NCBI GenBank assembly: GCA_037962975.1
Contig: CM075669.1
Span: forward strand, 119,800,501-119,864,500
DNA: 64,000 bases
Source of the DNA: Clitoria ternatea
Taxonomy: Eukaryota > Streptophyta > Magnoliopsida > Fabales > Fabaceae
Direction of reading: 5' to 3'
Shown here in pieces: positions 11,960-23,716 of this stretch. The notes under the pieces are model-generated. The model saw only the letters and a program-made list of their open reading frames with translations. It did not search any database and had not been told where the DNA came from. A program made the position numbers and the translations under genes. How positions within the stretch are numbered: the stretch's first letter is position 1; every line of letters begins with the position of its first letter.

Positions 11960-12939
11960 CAGTTCCTCTATCAACAACAATAATTAACAACATCATGATA
12001 TTCATTTTATACATAACTCATTAAATTACAATGCTGCCGGCCAAGGCATTCCTTTACAACTATTTACCTTCCCAAAAGCTTTACTTCATAAGCGTTCTCA
12101 TCCCATGGTTTTCCTGCATCAATACTAAAAGTAGACCACATGGGAGAGTGAGTTATACATTTCAAATGATGATATGAATACAATTGAAATTATGTGCATA
12201 TGCATATCAACATCATGTATGCTTTGCTAAACACATCAACAATCATCATAAATTATTAATTCAACAATATATATTCATTTCATACTTATTCATCAAATCA
12301 TAGCAAAGCAAGCATATACACATTTGTCACACCGCCACAATGGGCCAACACATATCTATCACATCGCCACAATGGGCCAACACATCAATATAGACCATTC
12401 TGGTCTTTCATCAAAGCCACCATGGGCTAACATCATCATTATCAATCATAAACAAATACGCCCTTCATTACATTGGGCGATATCATACATATCATCATAT
12501 TTAACATCATTTCGTATATTCATATCCTTTATTACTTTTATGTGGTCTTTTGGTATATTTATTTCTCATCTCATCAACACCGTACCATCATCTCAATCAT
12601 CATCAATCATCATCATATTCTGGCATATCTCCATGCTATATGCAAATGCTCTTATGGCTAATGCATATGCATAATGGAATAATCAACAACAAATGCGGAT
12701 CCGACTGTGGGAATAAACACTAAGTTGTGGGTCGAGCATAGGTGTGCTACTATGCCCCTACTGCAGTAGAAAAATGTGTACATATATCTCAAAGCATGCA
12801 TGCATCTCAACAACATCTTTTACTGGTACCAAACCGCTATCGCCCATCTGTAGCACTAGTCACCCCGTGACTTGCGGATCAACAACATGGCCTCACTTGC
12901 CAAAAGTGCTACGGGCCCCTCCCGAACACACATCGAGAG

Positions 12940-13120
12940 AGCCGTGCCCCGTCGGACACCGAGGTAACTCACTCACCATAGAGCCGCCTGCCCACTAGGC
13001 CCGCCACATAGGGTGCCTCGTCACCAAACTATGGACAGCTTCGTGACTCACACACCGAGCCACAAGGGAAAACAACAATACGCTCGTGCACTGAGCCACC
13101 CTTCCACTGGGCCCGCCTAG
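12940..13120 (-). other. Inverted copy of the LTR-X hairpin region
   Basis: Read on the minus strand, this segment has the same order of hairpins as 3188-3303: a GGTG/CACC stem with loop ACGAGG (plus strand about 13006-13021) and a GTGTC...GGCAC stem with loop CGACGG. It also carries a GTGGG loop whose arms have diverged. Confidence 0.6.
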
Positions 13121-13984
13121 TGGAACCCCCTAATATTCCACATAGACAGTGATCGATATGCCATGGATGCAATCCAATGCAAATCAAATGCATTCTCACT
13201 CTGTGCATCCTAAATGCCACTCATCAAACATCATCATCATAATCACCAACACCACCATACACCTTAGTGGATTTCATCATTGTTTGTTTATTAGTCATAG
13301 CTTTCAATTTTTAATGTGGCATTTTCATCTCAACATATTTTCACATACATTCCACATCATATACGCAAGTCAACACTTGCAATCAACCATAACGGCATTA
13401 CAATATTATATAATATTCATCAATAATACCTCACTTTCATTTAGTGGGTTTTCATCTCATTATTCATTACCATTGTCTCATGTATACCTTTATAAGTATA
13501 TATATTTGTGTGGCATTTACAACATTTTCAATTTCATATTTCATACCACACATACAAGGCCATGCTTGTATCACACACAATGGTACACAACAATTTATCA
13601 ATATAAATATACACCTCTTTGTGCAAGAGAGTGCTCAAAGTCATCATCTATCATTATTTAATGTCATTTAATTATCCCTTCATTAATTTCAAATTCGCTC
13701 TAGAACATATCTCATAATCCTACCATCATAATCTCATTATCACCCTTTCATTATTCTATTTCAGGTGGCAAATACATCATAATTCATTATTTTAATTCAG
13801 GTGGTAAATACATAATTAATTAATTTCCATGCACCAATCAACCTTAATCACCACCATGTTTTATCATCATCACGTTATTTCTCATATATCCCCATATCCG
13901 TCTCATGTTTACCTCATAATGCCAAGAAGGGGGGTCTAATATAAGTCTGCCACCATAAATAAACAGAACAATTCGATTCTGGGG

Positions 13985-14345
13985 AAAACTCACTCAAGCG
14001 AGATTCACATCCGCTTGAGCGAGACAGGCCAGGTTCGCTTGGGCGACACCCTTTCGCGTAAGCGAAAAACATCCAGTAGTGTTTTCACGCTCACTCGCTC
14101 GAGCGAAGCACCATCACACTCGGTCACTCGCTCAAGCGAGAATTATCCAATAACCAATTCCTTTAACACTCGCTTGAGCGAAGCACCAGCTCGCTTAAGC
14201 GAAATCCGACCAGAGGTCGTTCTTACCAATACTCAGTTTTCACTCTACAATTCATTCAAAACCGACTCATCTCACTTGGTTGTCCACTCGGTAAAATCAA
14301 TCAAAATCGACTCCCCATATTCAGGTTTCCACTCGGCAGAATTTC
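13985..14345. repeat. TCGCTYRAGCGA array passing into a CACTCGG array (left half)
   Basis: 13985-14210 holds about ten TCGCT/AGCGA motifs. From about 14085 the motif ACTCGG/CCGAGT (often CCACTCGG or a decayed form) appears and takes over. The array is cut at 14345 by element A and resumes at 23712. The motif occurs in both orientations (for example ACCGACTC versus CCACTCGG), so it too can fold. Confidence 0.85.
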
Positions 14346-14553
14346 TGTAACATCCCTGATGTTTTAATGAGAATTATAAGAAATGGGAAATGATTAGTAA
14401 AAGTTTTAGAAGTTTTATTTAATATTTGTTCTGTCTGAGCCAGAGATAAGAAAGCCGGTGTCGAGATCGGTCTCAGAAGCGCGAGCAGGCAGAGTTAAAG
14501 ATCGGGAGTGTAGGAGAAGAACGGGCAGGGCTAGGTGGTCTGGTCCAACCGAT

Positions 14554-14685
14554 GTGAGGAGAGCGCCTCACACGGGGTCATAGCCCGGATTAACCTCATA
14601 ATGACTGAAACAACGGGTGTAGGTAACCAAGAGGTGAGCACGGATGAGATATCCGACCTCTCAGGTTGTAGCTCGGATTTCCGAG
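14554..14685. other. Three strong hairpins in element A 5' LTR (U3)
   Basis: 14554-14571: arms GTGAGG/CCTCAC, loop AGAGCG. 14630-14661: inner arms CGGAT/ATCCG (loop GAGAT) extended by outer arms AGAGGT/ACCTCT. 14672-14685: arms CTCGGA/TCCGAG, loop TT. All pairs are perfect. The same structures occur in the 3' LTR from 21567 on. Confidence 0.8.
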
Positions 14686-15591
14686 GTATGAACACTAAGC
14701 TAGGCACCGAGGGGCCGATATTTATATTGGGCTTATACTCTTGCGAAGTATTAAAGAATTGTGAATAATTAAACGTTGAAGGAATAAATAAGTGTAATTG
14801 ATTTGATAACTATGCAATAGTTTAATATAGTGAAATTGATTAAATTTAGTAAGAATACAAATAAAATAAAGCAAAAGACGATCTTGCCCATGAGCTATAT
14901 ACATATATAAGGAGATTCTCTTCCTTCCCTCTTCATTATTTACAAGTTACCTTTGCTGTTGGTCTGTTCCTTCTCTTTCGTTTTTCTCTCCTCTCTTAAC
15001 GTTGAGTTGCATGCGCTGGAGAGGGACTCCATTTGTGTCCAAACTTTAATTGATTCCCATTCCTGTGATTGAGGCTTCAAGGTGAGTCTACTGATCCGTT
15101 CCAATTGTGATCCCTAATCCCTTTTATTCTTTGGCGGTTTAGGGCCATGCATGGCTATATTCGTGGCTGTTCTCCACTCCTCCGGTGAGTGTGAGCCCAA
15201 ATACAGTCCATGAACTAAGGGTGTTGAAGTGACGAGCTGTACTTTATGATCCGTAGGTAGTAGGTTAAGCAACGGAAGATTGAGTGACGGAGTTGAGACT
15301 GCGAAACCAGTGCTCAGAGGAAGGAATCGACACAGAGAACAGATCATCGAAGCGTGGAACCAATGTAAGGGGGTGTTCGGGTTATAATTAATTAGAATAG
15401 GACTCGCTTCTTATTCAGGTCATTGAGGTAATGTAAACAGGTTAAGGAAAATGTTGCTAAACGTAGTTGTGTGTTTATGCTTGTGCATGTGTGACTGGGT
15501 TCATTAATTAGTGGAGGATCAGGTGTGGTTGAGTTTATCATGTTATGATCTTGTGATATCTAATGTTGAAATGATCAGTGTTATGTGACGT

Positions 15592-15835
15592 CGGGTTAGT
15601 AAGCAGGCTACCCGAGTGATGAGGAATTGATATTATTATGTGAATGGTAAACTGTTGAATGACTATGTGGTGTGGGATGGCCGACGGTATATGATAGCCC
15701 CTCATTTCCGGCTCCCGTGGTTTTCGTGCCCAGTTGAGCTACCCAGTGGTCAAGTAGGACCCAGTGGTCGAGGTGGAGAGTCAAGCAGGACTCGGTGAAC
15801 CAAGCAGGGTTCACGGGGTGTCAAGTAGGACCCCC
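15592..15835. other. Hairpin array with constant AAGYAG loop, element A 5' LTR
   Basis: Five inverted repeats share the loop AAGCAG or AAGTAG, each with a different stem. 15592-15614: CGGGT/ACCCG plus AG/CT. 15748-15761: GGTC/GACC. 15778-15793: GAGTC/GACTC. 15795-15814: GTGAACC/GGTTCAC. 15816-15835: GGGTGTC/GACCCCC with one mismatch. The loop is repeated but the stems are not, so simple duplication of one unit cannot explain the array. Confidence 0.85.
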
Positions 15836-16395
15836 AGCTGAAGGCCAATCCTTTAGTATCCGGATACTAGGAGTCAGATTGTATGAGAGTCAGTTGTGAT
15901 CGTGATGAATGTGATGGAATTGCGTGGTTGGGTTAATATAGTTACTGTATGTAATACACTATGTTTCGGTATGCTTACTTTCGAATGATGCTTGATGTGT
16001 ATGTATAAATATGCATGTATATTTGTTAAGTTCCATTCTATATTAATTACAATGCCAAACACTCACCCTTGCCTTTTTTTTTTAGTAACCAGAGACAGGG
16101 AGGGGGAAGGAGCCATGGAGTCGCACCAAGGGGGAGAACGGTGCCAGGGTCCGAGTGACTTTGAGTGACTCTCCATAGAGTTATATATGTGTATAAGAAC
16201 TTCCGAATATTATTAATTAGTTGTGTTTAAACAAGACCAGACCGGATGCAAATCTACATTTTAAAATACATTACTGTCATTTACATATGCTGTCGTGGTA
16301 GCTATGACAAACCTTTGATTAACAGAATCATTTTTAGGGTGAGATTTTCGGGAGTCCGTCTGCATGTTTTGTCTAATCCGATGTGTGAAAGGTAT

Positions 16396-16480
16396 TCGCT
16401 CAAGCGAATAGAAACCTCGTTCAAGCGAGAGTCCAGAATCTCGCTTAGACGAGTAGGGGCCTTGCTCAAGCGGGAAGCCC
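16396..16480. repeat. Small TCGCTYRAGCGA group in element A 5' LTR
   Basis: Four motif copies: TCGCTCAAGCGA, CGTTCAAGCGAG, TCGCTTAGACGAG and TTGCTCAAGCGGG. They lie about 220-300 bases before the LTR end, the same relative place as the large arrays in LTR-X. The 3' LTR copy is at 23409-23493. Confidence 0.85.
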
Positions 16481-16700
16481 TGATTCCCTTTCTCCCATCC
16501 GTTGTGCTTAAATCAACTTGCTCTTCTTTTCTAGATCTCATTTATTTAATCTAATTGTGACTGCTGTCACTTGAATAAGTCAGTAAAAATAAATGCTTTT
16601 TCACTAAATCTCGATTAATTTTCAAGAAAAGGAAAAATTTATCGTAAGATGTAATCGTTTGAATAAAAATAAATGCAAAAATAACCTAGGACGTTACACT

Positions 16701-16712
16701 TGGTATCAGAGC
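16701..16712 (+). other. Element A primer-binding site (tRNA-iMet)
   Basis: TGGTATCAGAGC, complementary to the 3' end of initiator methionine tRNA, two bases after the 5' LTR. Confidence 0.95.
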
Positions 16713-16908
16713 GGTTCTTTCTAGAGCCGGTGTATGGGTCGGTCTAGTGATTGTGTTAGTCTTATGTACCATGATTGTGTGTGTGGTCTGGCATCGTTCC
16801 CTTGGCACTCCACTGGCGTAGTATTATATGAATATAAGGTAAATTTACGATCCCCTGGCTGATCTTGGTTATTAATGGTGATGTGTTTGCTCATTGTAGA
16901 ATTACTAA

Positions 16909-17562
16909 ATGGCCGGAGAGACTAGTTCTGGGGGAAGAGATGATTTCTTCTCTAGATTTACTCAGCTGATGAGTAGGACCGAGTCCGGTCCCACTCTGGA
17001 TAAATTCCTGAAAAGGAATCCTCCGACTTATAAAGGGGGACACGACTATGACGGGGCATACATCTGGATCAGGGATATCGAGCAGGTTTTTGAATATTTT
17101 GAGTGCTCTGAAGAGCAAAAGGTTTTATTTGCTACTTACCAACTAAAAGAAGAGGCTAGAGTATGGTGGTCCCGAGTGAAGGTGCAGATGAACGCAGCAA
17201 ATGAGCCGTTGGTATGGGCGAATTTCAGAAGGAGGTTCCTTGTTAAATACTTCCCGGACAACTACAAAATCCGAAAAGAAATGGAATTCCTGAAGTTGGA
17301 GCAAGACCGGATGTCTGTAGCTGAGTACACCAGCAAGTTTGACGAGCTGTGTGATTTTTACCACCCTTTCTCGTTAGAAGGGACTGAAGGTAACAAGTGC
17401 GCCAAATACGAAGCTGGACTACGGATTGAGCTCCGTAGTGTAATCGTACCGATGGAGATTAGGGACTACCCAACCCTGGTGAATAAAGCAAGACTGACTG
17501 AAGAGGTGCAGTTACAAAGGATGTCCCAGCCGAGAGATAAAAAGCCACTAAAGGCAAAATGA
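16909..17562 (+). pseudogene. Element A gag (capsid domain), first part of broken gag-pol
   Basis: 217 codons from a clear ATG. This is the retrotransposon gag (capsid) domain that assembles virus-like particles. Recognisable pieces are LDKFLKRNPPTYKGG near residue 30, EEARVWW near residue 80, the FRRRFLVKYFP block near residue 105 and the SVAEYTSKFDEL block near residue 140. The reading frame continues past the TGA at 17560-17562 into the zinc-knuckle/pol segment in the same frame, so gag and pol were one ORF. The TGA context fits a CGA arginine codon with C changed to T. Deliberate stop-codon readthrough at the gag-pol border is a less likely alternative because two similar TGA codons lie further on. 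Confidence 0.85.
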
Positions 17563-17577
17563 TTCAACTTCAAGAGG

Positions 17578-19671
17578 ATGAGTCAATTCTTCCGGGGTGG
17601 CAAGTCTTCTGCTACCTCCTCATCCTCTTCCGGTCGGGGTTCCACTGGTCGATCAGGTAATCCTTCTGGTAATCGTACATGCTACAATTGTGGTCAGGAA
17701 GGTCACATTGCCAAACATTGCCAAGCCAATCAGATTGTGTGCTTCCAGTGCGGACAACCAGGGCACCTCAGGCCCGATTGCCCTCAGAGGCAGCAGCAGG
17801 GCAGGTCGGACAACCGAACCAACTCTTCTGGGACCCGGGGTTCCAACTTTTCGAGGGGAGGCCGGAATGGAGCTGGTAGAGGGAACCAACAATCGGGAAG
17901 ATATGATGCCCAATCTAACGGTGCCCAGAACGCCATGACCAGGCGTGTATTTGCGTTTGATGCTTCAGAAGCTACGAGGAATGACAACTTGGTACAGGGT
18001 AAGTGCCTCATCTGTGGTTATCTGGTTGATGTAATTTATGATTCAGGTGCCACCCATTCCTTTATTTCGGAAAGTTGTGTGCGACGGCTTGGTCTGCCAA
18101 TCGGCTTAATGGAGAACGCTCTTATTGTTTCCACTCCAACTGGTTCCACTTTCCGTGCAACTACAGTGTGTAGAGAACTGCCGATGCAAATCGAAGCCCG
18201 TACTTTTCGAGTAAATTTTATCTGTATGCCATTGAAGGACTTAGATGTTATTCTGGGTCTCGATTGGCTTGCTGCTAATCATGTGTTGGTCGACTGTTAT
18301 CGGAAGAATATTGTTTTCTCTCAGGAACTTGACATGAAGAACGGGGTGAGCGATGTCCTAACCACGTATGTTGTTTTATTCGCTTTGGAGGGTCGGCATG
18401 ACCTCTTGCTAAATGATATTCCGATTGTTTGCAAATTTCCTGACGTTTTTCCGGAAGAAATTCCGGAGCTACCTCCCAGTCGGGAGATTGATTTCTCTAT
18501 TGACTTGATTCCTGGGGCAGAACCTGTGTCCCGAGCGCCATATAGAATGTCTTCGGTGGAATTAACCGAAGTGAAGAAACAAGTAAACGAATTACTAGAA
18601 AAGGGCTTTATCCGACCTAGTGCCTCACCCTGGGGCGCTCCGGTGTTACTGGTAAAGAAGAAGGACGGTAGTATGCGAATGTGCATTGATTACCGACAGC
18701 TGAACAAACTGACAATCAAAAATAAATATCCACTACCTCGGATTGACGATTTACTGGACCAGTTGCGAGGCGCCGTTGTGTTCTCTAAGATCGACTTGAG
18801 GTCAGGGTACCACCAGATCCGAGTGAGGTCAGAGGATATCCCAAAGACATCATTTCGGACTCGGTATGGGCACTTCGAGTACGTAGTAATGCCCTTTGGA
18901 GTAACGAACGCTCCTGCCATTTTTATGGACTATATGAATCGGACCTTTCAACCGTACTTGGACCAGTTTGTGGTAGTATTCATTGATGATATTTTGGTAT
19001 ATTCGAGGTCGGACGAGGAGCATGCTCAACATCTTCGACTTGTTTTACAAGTACTTCGGGAGAAGAAGTTGTACGCTAAACTATCTAAGTGTGATTTCTG
19101 GGGGAGTAGTGTACAATTCTTGGGGCATATAATTTCCCAAGAGGGAATCACAGTTGATCCGACAAAAATTGAGGCGGTTATGGCTTGGGAGAGGCCAAAG
19201 TCAATAACTGAAATCAGGAGTTTCCTCGGATTAGCTGGATACTATCGACGCTTCATTGAGGGGTTCTCTCGGATAGCACTTCCTCTGACTCGGTTAACAA
19301 GGAAAGGAAACCCCTTCGTGTGGTCGGAAAAGTGTGAATTAAGCTTCCAAACTCTTAAGCGATGTTTAACGACTGTCCCTGTGCTTGCACTGCCCGATGT
19401 AACACAGGAATTTGAAGTATATTGTGATGCATCCAAATTTGGATTGGGGTGTATGTTGATGCAAGTTGATCGGGCAATTGCTTATGCTTCGAGGCAATTG
19501 AGGCCACATGAGGAGAATTACCCGACTCATGATTTGGAACTTGTAGCAGTGGTGTACGCACTGAAGATTTGGCGTCATTATCTGTATGGGGCTCGCTTTG
19601 TAGTATTCAGTGATCACAAGAGCCTAAAGTACTTGTTTGATCAAAAGGAGCTAAATATGAGACAGAGGTGA
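17578..19671 (+). pseudogene. Element A pol: zinc knuckles, protease, reverse transcriptase, RNaseH (part)
   Basis: 697 codons in the same frame as gag. In order: two CCHC zinc knuckles (CYNCGQEGHIAKHC at residues 35-48, CFQCGQPGHLRPDC at 55-68) that bind RNA; aspartic protease active site DSGATHSF near residue 155; reverse transcriptase from about residue 330 with MPFGVTNAPAIF near 437 and the catalytic FIDD near 468; RNaseH starting with CDASKFGLG near 612. The segment ends at TGA 19669-19671 inside the RNaseH region, just before a W-x-E-Y-L block, again matching CGA to TGA. Reverse transcriptase and RNaseH make the cDNA copy in cytoplasmic particles. The first listed codon is not necessarily a biological start. 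Confidence 0.9.
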
Positions 19672-19674
19672 TGG

Positions 19675-20235
19675 GTGGAGTATTTAAAGGATTACGACTT
19701 CGATTTAAAGTATCACCCGGGCAAAGCGAATGTTGTGGCAGATGCACTAAGCAGGAAGGTATTACACGTGGCTTACCTGATGGGTAGAGAACAGGAATTG
19801 CTGGAAAGCTTTAGAGATATGAATGTTGGAATTGTTATGGACGCGCCAAACCGAATGACAATCGGAATGTTAAAAATCTCCAACGAATTTCTGGAGTCGA
19901 TGGTAGCTGCACAGAAAGACGATAAAGAGTTACTGAGGCTGATTGATACTCAGACCCAAGGCAAAAATGTGGAGATAACTCAGGGTAACGATGGTATATG
20001 GAGATTCAAGAACCGAGTGGTGGTGCCTGCACATGGAGGCTTCAGGCAGGCGGTGCTATCAGAAGCACACAAGAGCTCTCTGAGTATACATCCGGGAGTG
20101 ACAAAAATGTATCATGACTTAAAAAAGGAATTCTGGTGGCCAAGCATGAAGAAGGCAATAATCGAGTATGTGAAATCCTGTATGATATGCCAGAAGTGCA
20201 AGGTTGAGCACCAACGACCTCCAGGTTTGCTTTGA
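19675..20235 (+). pseudogene. Element A pol: RNaseH end, integrase zinc-binding domain
   Basis: 186 codons in the same frame, between the second and third TGA. It holds the end of RNaseH (KYHPGKANVVADALSRK, residues about 12-28) and the integrase HHCC zinc-binding module (H-x3-H in HKSSLSIHPG and CMICQKC near the end). The TGA at 20233-20235 is followed directly by PEIPIWKW-type residues, so the protein once ran on. There is no start codon of its own; this is a fragment of gag-pol. Confidence 0.85.
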
Positions 20236-20274
20236 CCTCCAGAAATTCCGATCTGGAAGTGGGAAGGTATCACC

Positions 20275-21324
20275 ATGGACTTCGTGTCCGGACTACCCCG
20301 CACTCAAACCGGATACAACGCGATTTGGGTGATTGTTGATCGACTAACCAAAAGTGCGCATTTCCTGGCAATAAATATGAAGTGGTCGCTAAATCGATTA
20401 GCTAAGTTGTACGTTGCTGAGGTCGTACGACTGCATGGTGTGCCCTCAAGCATTATCTCCGATCGGGATCCCCGATTCACTTCAAGGTTTTGGGGGAGTT
20501 TGCAACAACAACTGGGTACTGAGCTCAAATTGAGCTCAGCCTACCATCCCCAGACCGATGGCCAATCAGAACAGACTATACAGACTCTTGAAGATATGTT
20601 AAGGGCATGTGTACTGGAACAGGGCGGATCATGGGAGAAATACTTGCCCTTGGTAGAGTTTGCATATAATAACAGTTACCATAGCAGCATTGGGATGGCT
20701 CCATACGAAGCTCTTTATGGTCAGAAATGTCATACTCCATTATGTTGGAATGAGAACGGCGATGCCCTTCATCTGGGGCCTGAGATGATTCAAGAGATGA
20801 ATGAGCAAATCGCTTTAATCCGAGAGAAGATAAAAATTGCTCAAGACCGGCAAAAGAGCTATTATGACAATCGGCATAGACCCCTTGAATTCCAAGTGGG
20901 TGATTGGGTGTTCCTAAGGATTTCATCGACTAAGGGTGTAGGTCGAATTTTGAAGAGCCAAAAGCTTAATCCGAAGTATATTGGACCATACCAAATACTA
21001 GAACGGATTGGTGAAGTCGCTTATCGGCTGGATCTTCCCCAATCGTTGACTAACATTCACAACGTGTTCCACGTATCGCAACTTCGAGCCTACATTCCGT
21101 GTGAAACCATGATTGTACCGAGTGACTCCATTGAAGTGAAGGAGAACCTGACGGTGGAGGCGGTACCAATCAGCATTGAAGAGCATCAAACCAAACGGTT
21201 AAGGAACAAGGAGGTACCGCTGGTGAAGGTGAAGTGGCAGAATTTACATTGGATGAACTACACTTGGGAGTTAGAATCCGATATGAGGCGAATCTACCCT
21301 CATCTTTTCCAACCAGAACACTGA
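20275..21324 (+). pseudogene. Element A pol: integrase core and chromodomain
   Basis: 349 codons in the same frame. The catalytic DDE integrase residues are visible: D in VIVDRLTKSAHF, D in IISDRDPRFTSRF and E in DGQSEQTIQTLED, 35 residues apart for the last pair. A GPY/F-type module follows (YIGPYQILERIGEVAYRL, near residue 235). The C-terminus (about residues 292-345, with VKVKWQN and YTWELESDM) looks like a group II chromodomain, which in chromoviruses steers insertion to heterochromatin. It ends at a natural stop shortly before the polypurine tract. Confidence 0.88.
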
Positions 21325-21347
21325 TTTCGGGGACGAAATCTCCTTTT

Positions 21348-21358
21348 AGGGGGGTGGA
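21348..21358 (+). other. Element A polypurine tract
   Basis: AGGGGGGTGGA immediately before the 3' LTR; primes plus-strand cDNA synthesis. Confidence 0.9.
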
Positions 21359-23711
21359 TGTAACATCCCTGATGTTTTAATGAGAATTATAAGAAATGGG
21401 AAATGATTAGTAAAAGTTTTAGAAGTTTTATTTAATATTTGTTCTGTCTGAGCCAGAGATAAGAAAGCCGGTGTCGAGATCGGTCTCAGAAGCGCGAGCA
21501 GGCGGAGTTAAAGATCGGGAGTGTAGGAGAAGAACGGGCAGGGCTAGGTGGTCTGGTCCAACCGATGTGAGGAGAGCGCCTCACACGGGGTCATAGCTCG
21601 GATTAACCTCATAATGACTGAAACAACGGGTGTAGGTAACCAAGAGGTGAGCACGGATGAGATATCCGACCTCTCAGGTTGTAGCTCGGATTTCCGAGGT
21701 ATGAACACTAAGCTAGGCACCGGGGGGCCGATATTTATATTGGGCTTATACTCTTGCGAAGTATTAAAGAATTGTGAATAATTAAACGTTGAGGGAATAA
21801 ATAAGTGTAATTGATTTGATAACTATGCAATAGTTTAATATAGTGAAATTGATTAAATTTAGTAAGAATACAAATAAAATAAAGGAAAAGACGATCTTGC
21901 CCATGAGCTATATACATATATAAGGAGATTCTCTTCCTTCCCTCTTCATTATTTACAAGTTACCTTTGCTGTTGGTCTGTTCCTTCTCTTTCGTTTTTCT
22001 CTCCTCTCTTAACGTTGAGATCCATGCGCTGGAGAGGGACTCCATTTGTGTCCAAACTTCAATTGATTCCCATTCCTGTGATCGAGGCTTCAAGGTGAGT
22101 CTACTGATCCGTTCCAATTGTGATTCCCTTATCCCTTTTATTCTTTGGCGGTTTAGGGCCATGCATGGCTATATTCGTGGCTGTTCTCCACTCCTCCGGT
22201 GAGTGTGAGCCCAAATGCAGTCCATGAACTAAGGGCGTTGAAGTGACGAGCTGTACTTTATGATCCGTAGGTAGTAGGTTAAGTAACGGAAGATTGAGTG
22301 ACGGAGTTGAGACTGCGAAACCAGTGCTCAGAGGAAGGAATCGACACAGAGAACAGATCATCGAAGCGTGGAACCAATGTAAGGGGGTGTTCGGGTTATA
22401 ATTAATTAGAATAGGACTCGCTTCTTATTCAGGTCATTGAGGTAATGTAAATAGGTTAAGGAAAATGTTGCTAAATGTAGTTGTGTGTTTATGCTTGTGC
22501 ATGTATGACTGGGTTCATTAATTAGTGGAGGATCAGGTGTGGTTGAGTTTATCATGTTATGATCTTGTGATATTTAATGTTGAAATGATCAGTGTTATGT
22601 GACGTCGGGTTAGCAAGCAGGCTACCCGAGTGATGAGGAATTGATATTATTATGTGAAAGGTAAACTGTTGAATGACTATGTGGTGTGGGATGGCCGACG
22701 GTATATGATAGCCCCTCATTTCCGGCTCCCGTGGTTTTCGTGCCCAGTTGAGCTACCCAGTGGTCAAGTAGGACCCAGTGGTCGAGGTGGAGAGTCAAGC
22801 AAGACTCGGTGAACCAAGCAGGGTTCACGGGGTGTCAAGTAGGACCCCCAGCTGAAGGCCAATCCTTTAGTATCCGGATACTAGGAGTCAGATTGTATGA
22901 GAGTCAGTTGTGATCGTGATGAATGTGATGGAATTGCGTGGTTGGGTTAATATAGTTACTGTATGTAATACACTATGTTTCGGTATGCTTACTTTCGAAT
23001 GATGCTTGATGTGTATGTATAAATATGCATGTATATTTGTTAAGTTCCATTCTATATTAATTACAATGCCAAACACTCACCCTTGCCTTTTTTTTTAGTA
23101 ACCAGAGACAGGGAGGGGGAAGGAGCCATGGAGTCGCACCAAGGGGGAGAACGGTGCCAGGGTCCGAGTGACTTTGAGTGACTCTCCATAGAGTTATATA
23201 TGTGTATAAGAACTTCCGAATATTATTAATTAGTTGTGTTTAAACAAGACCGGACCGGATGCAAATCTATATTTTAAAATACATTACTGTCATTTACATA
23301 TGCTGTCGTGGTAGCTATGACAAACCTTTGATTAACAGAATCATTTTTAGGGTGAGATTTTCGGGAGTCCGTCTGCATGTTTTGTCTAATCCGATGTGTG
23401 AAAGGTATTCGCTCAAGCGAATAGAAACCTCGTTCAAGCGAGAGTCCAGAATCTCGCTTAGACGAGTAGGGGCCTTGCTCAAGCGGGAAGCCCTGATTCC
23501 CTTTCTCCCATCCGTTGTGCTTAAATCAACTTGCTCTTCTTTTCTAGATCTCATTTATTTAATCTAATTGTGACTGCTGTCACTTGAATAAGTCAGTAAA
23601 AATAAATGCTTTTTCACTAAATCTCGATTAATTTTCAAGAAAAGGAAAAATTTATCGTAAGATGTAATCGTTTGAATAAAAATAAATGCAAAAATAACCT
23701 AGGACGTTACA
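21359..23711 (+). repeat. Element A 3' LTR
   Basis: Direct copy of 14346-16698 with the same length (2353 bp) and about 1% difference by eye. Small indels cancel out. Followed by the ATTTC duplication. Confidence 0.95.
22606..22849. other. Hairpin array with constant AAGYAG loop, element A 3' LTR
   Basis: Same five hairpins as 15592-15835. 22606-22628: CGGGTTAGC/GCTACCCG with one bulged T, better paired than in the 5' LTR. 22762-22775. 22792-22807, here with loop AAGCAA. 22809-22828. 22830-22849. Confidence 0.85.
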
Positions 23712-23716
23712 ATTTC

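Larger units (their letters stand above)
14346..16698 (+). repeat. Element A 5' LTR
   Basis: Begins TGTAACATCC and ends GTTACA, with the usual TG...CA termini. The direct copy is at 21359-23711. A TATA-like block (ATATATAAGG, about 14902-14911) followed by a CT-rich stretch marks the likely promoter and transcript start. It also holds the hairpins at 14554-14685 and 15592-15835, a CACTCACCCTTGCC plus T-run block at about 16060, and a small TCGCTYRAGCGA group at 16396-16480. Confidence 0.95.
14346..23711 (+). mobile_element. Element A: full-length Ty3-gypsy chromovirus (Tekay/Del-like)
   Basis: A complete LTR retrotransposon of 9366 bp with two 2353-bp LTRs, tRNA-iMet primer site, one gag-pol reading frame, polypurine tract and a perfect 5-bp target-site duplication ATTTC (14341-14345 and 23712-23716). 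Domain order gag, zinc knuckles, protease, RT, RNaseH, integrase, chromodomain-like tail defines a gypsy chromovirus. By eye the LTRs differ at roughly 25 sites (about 1%), mostly transitions, so the insertion is recent relative to its surroundings. It is disabled by three in-frame TGA codons and has no frameshift. It sits inside a CACTCGG motif array of the inverted LTR-X. Confidence 0.95.

Noticed and set aside
13149..13661. 170-codon histidine/serine-rich plus-strand frame
   Set aside because: Lies inside the inverted LTR-X, composed of ATCATC/CACCAC-like low-complexity codons; no domain.
16909..20235. Selenocysteine or programmed readthrough at the three TGA codons of element A
   Set aside because: Land plants lack selenoprotein machinery, and stops inside RNaseH and integrase have no known recoding role; C-to-T decay of CGA is simpler.
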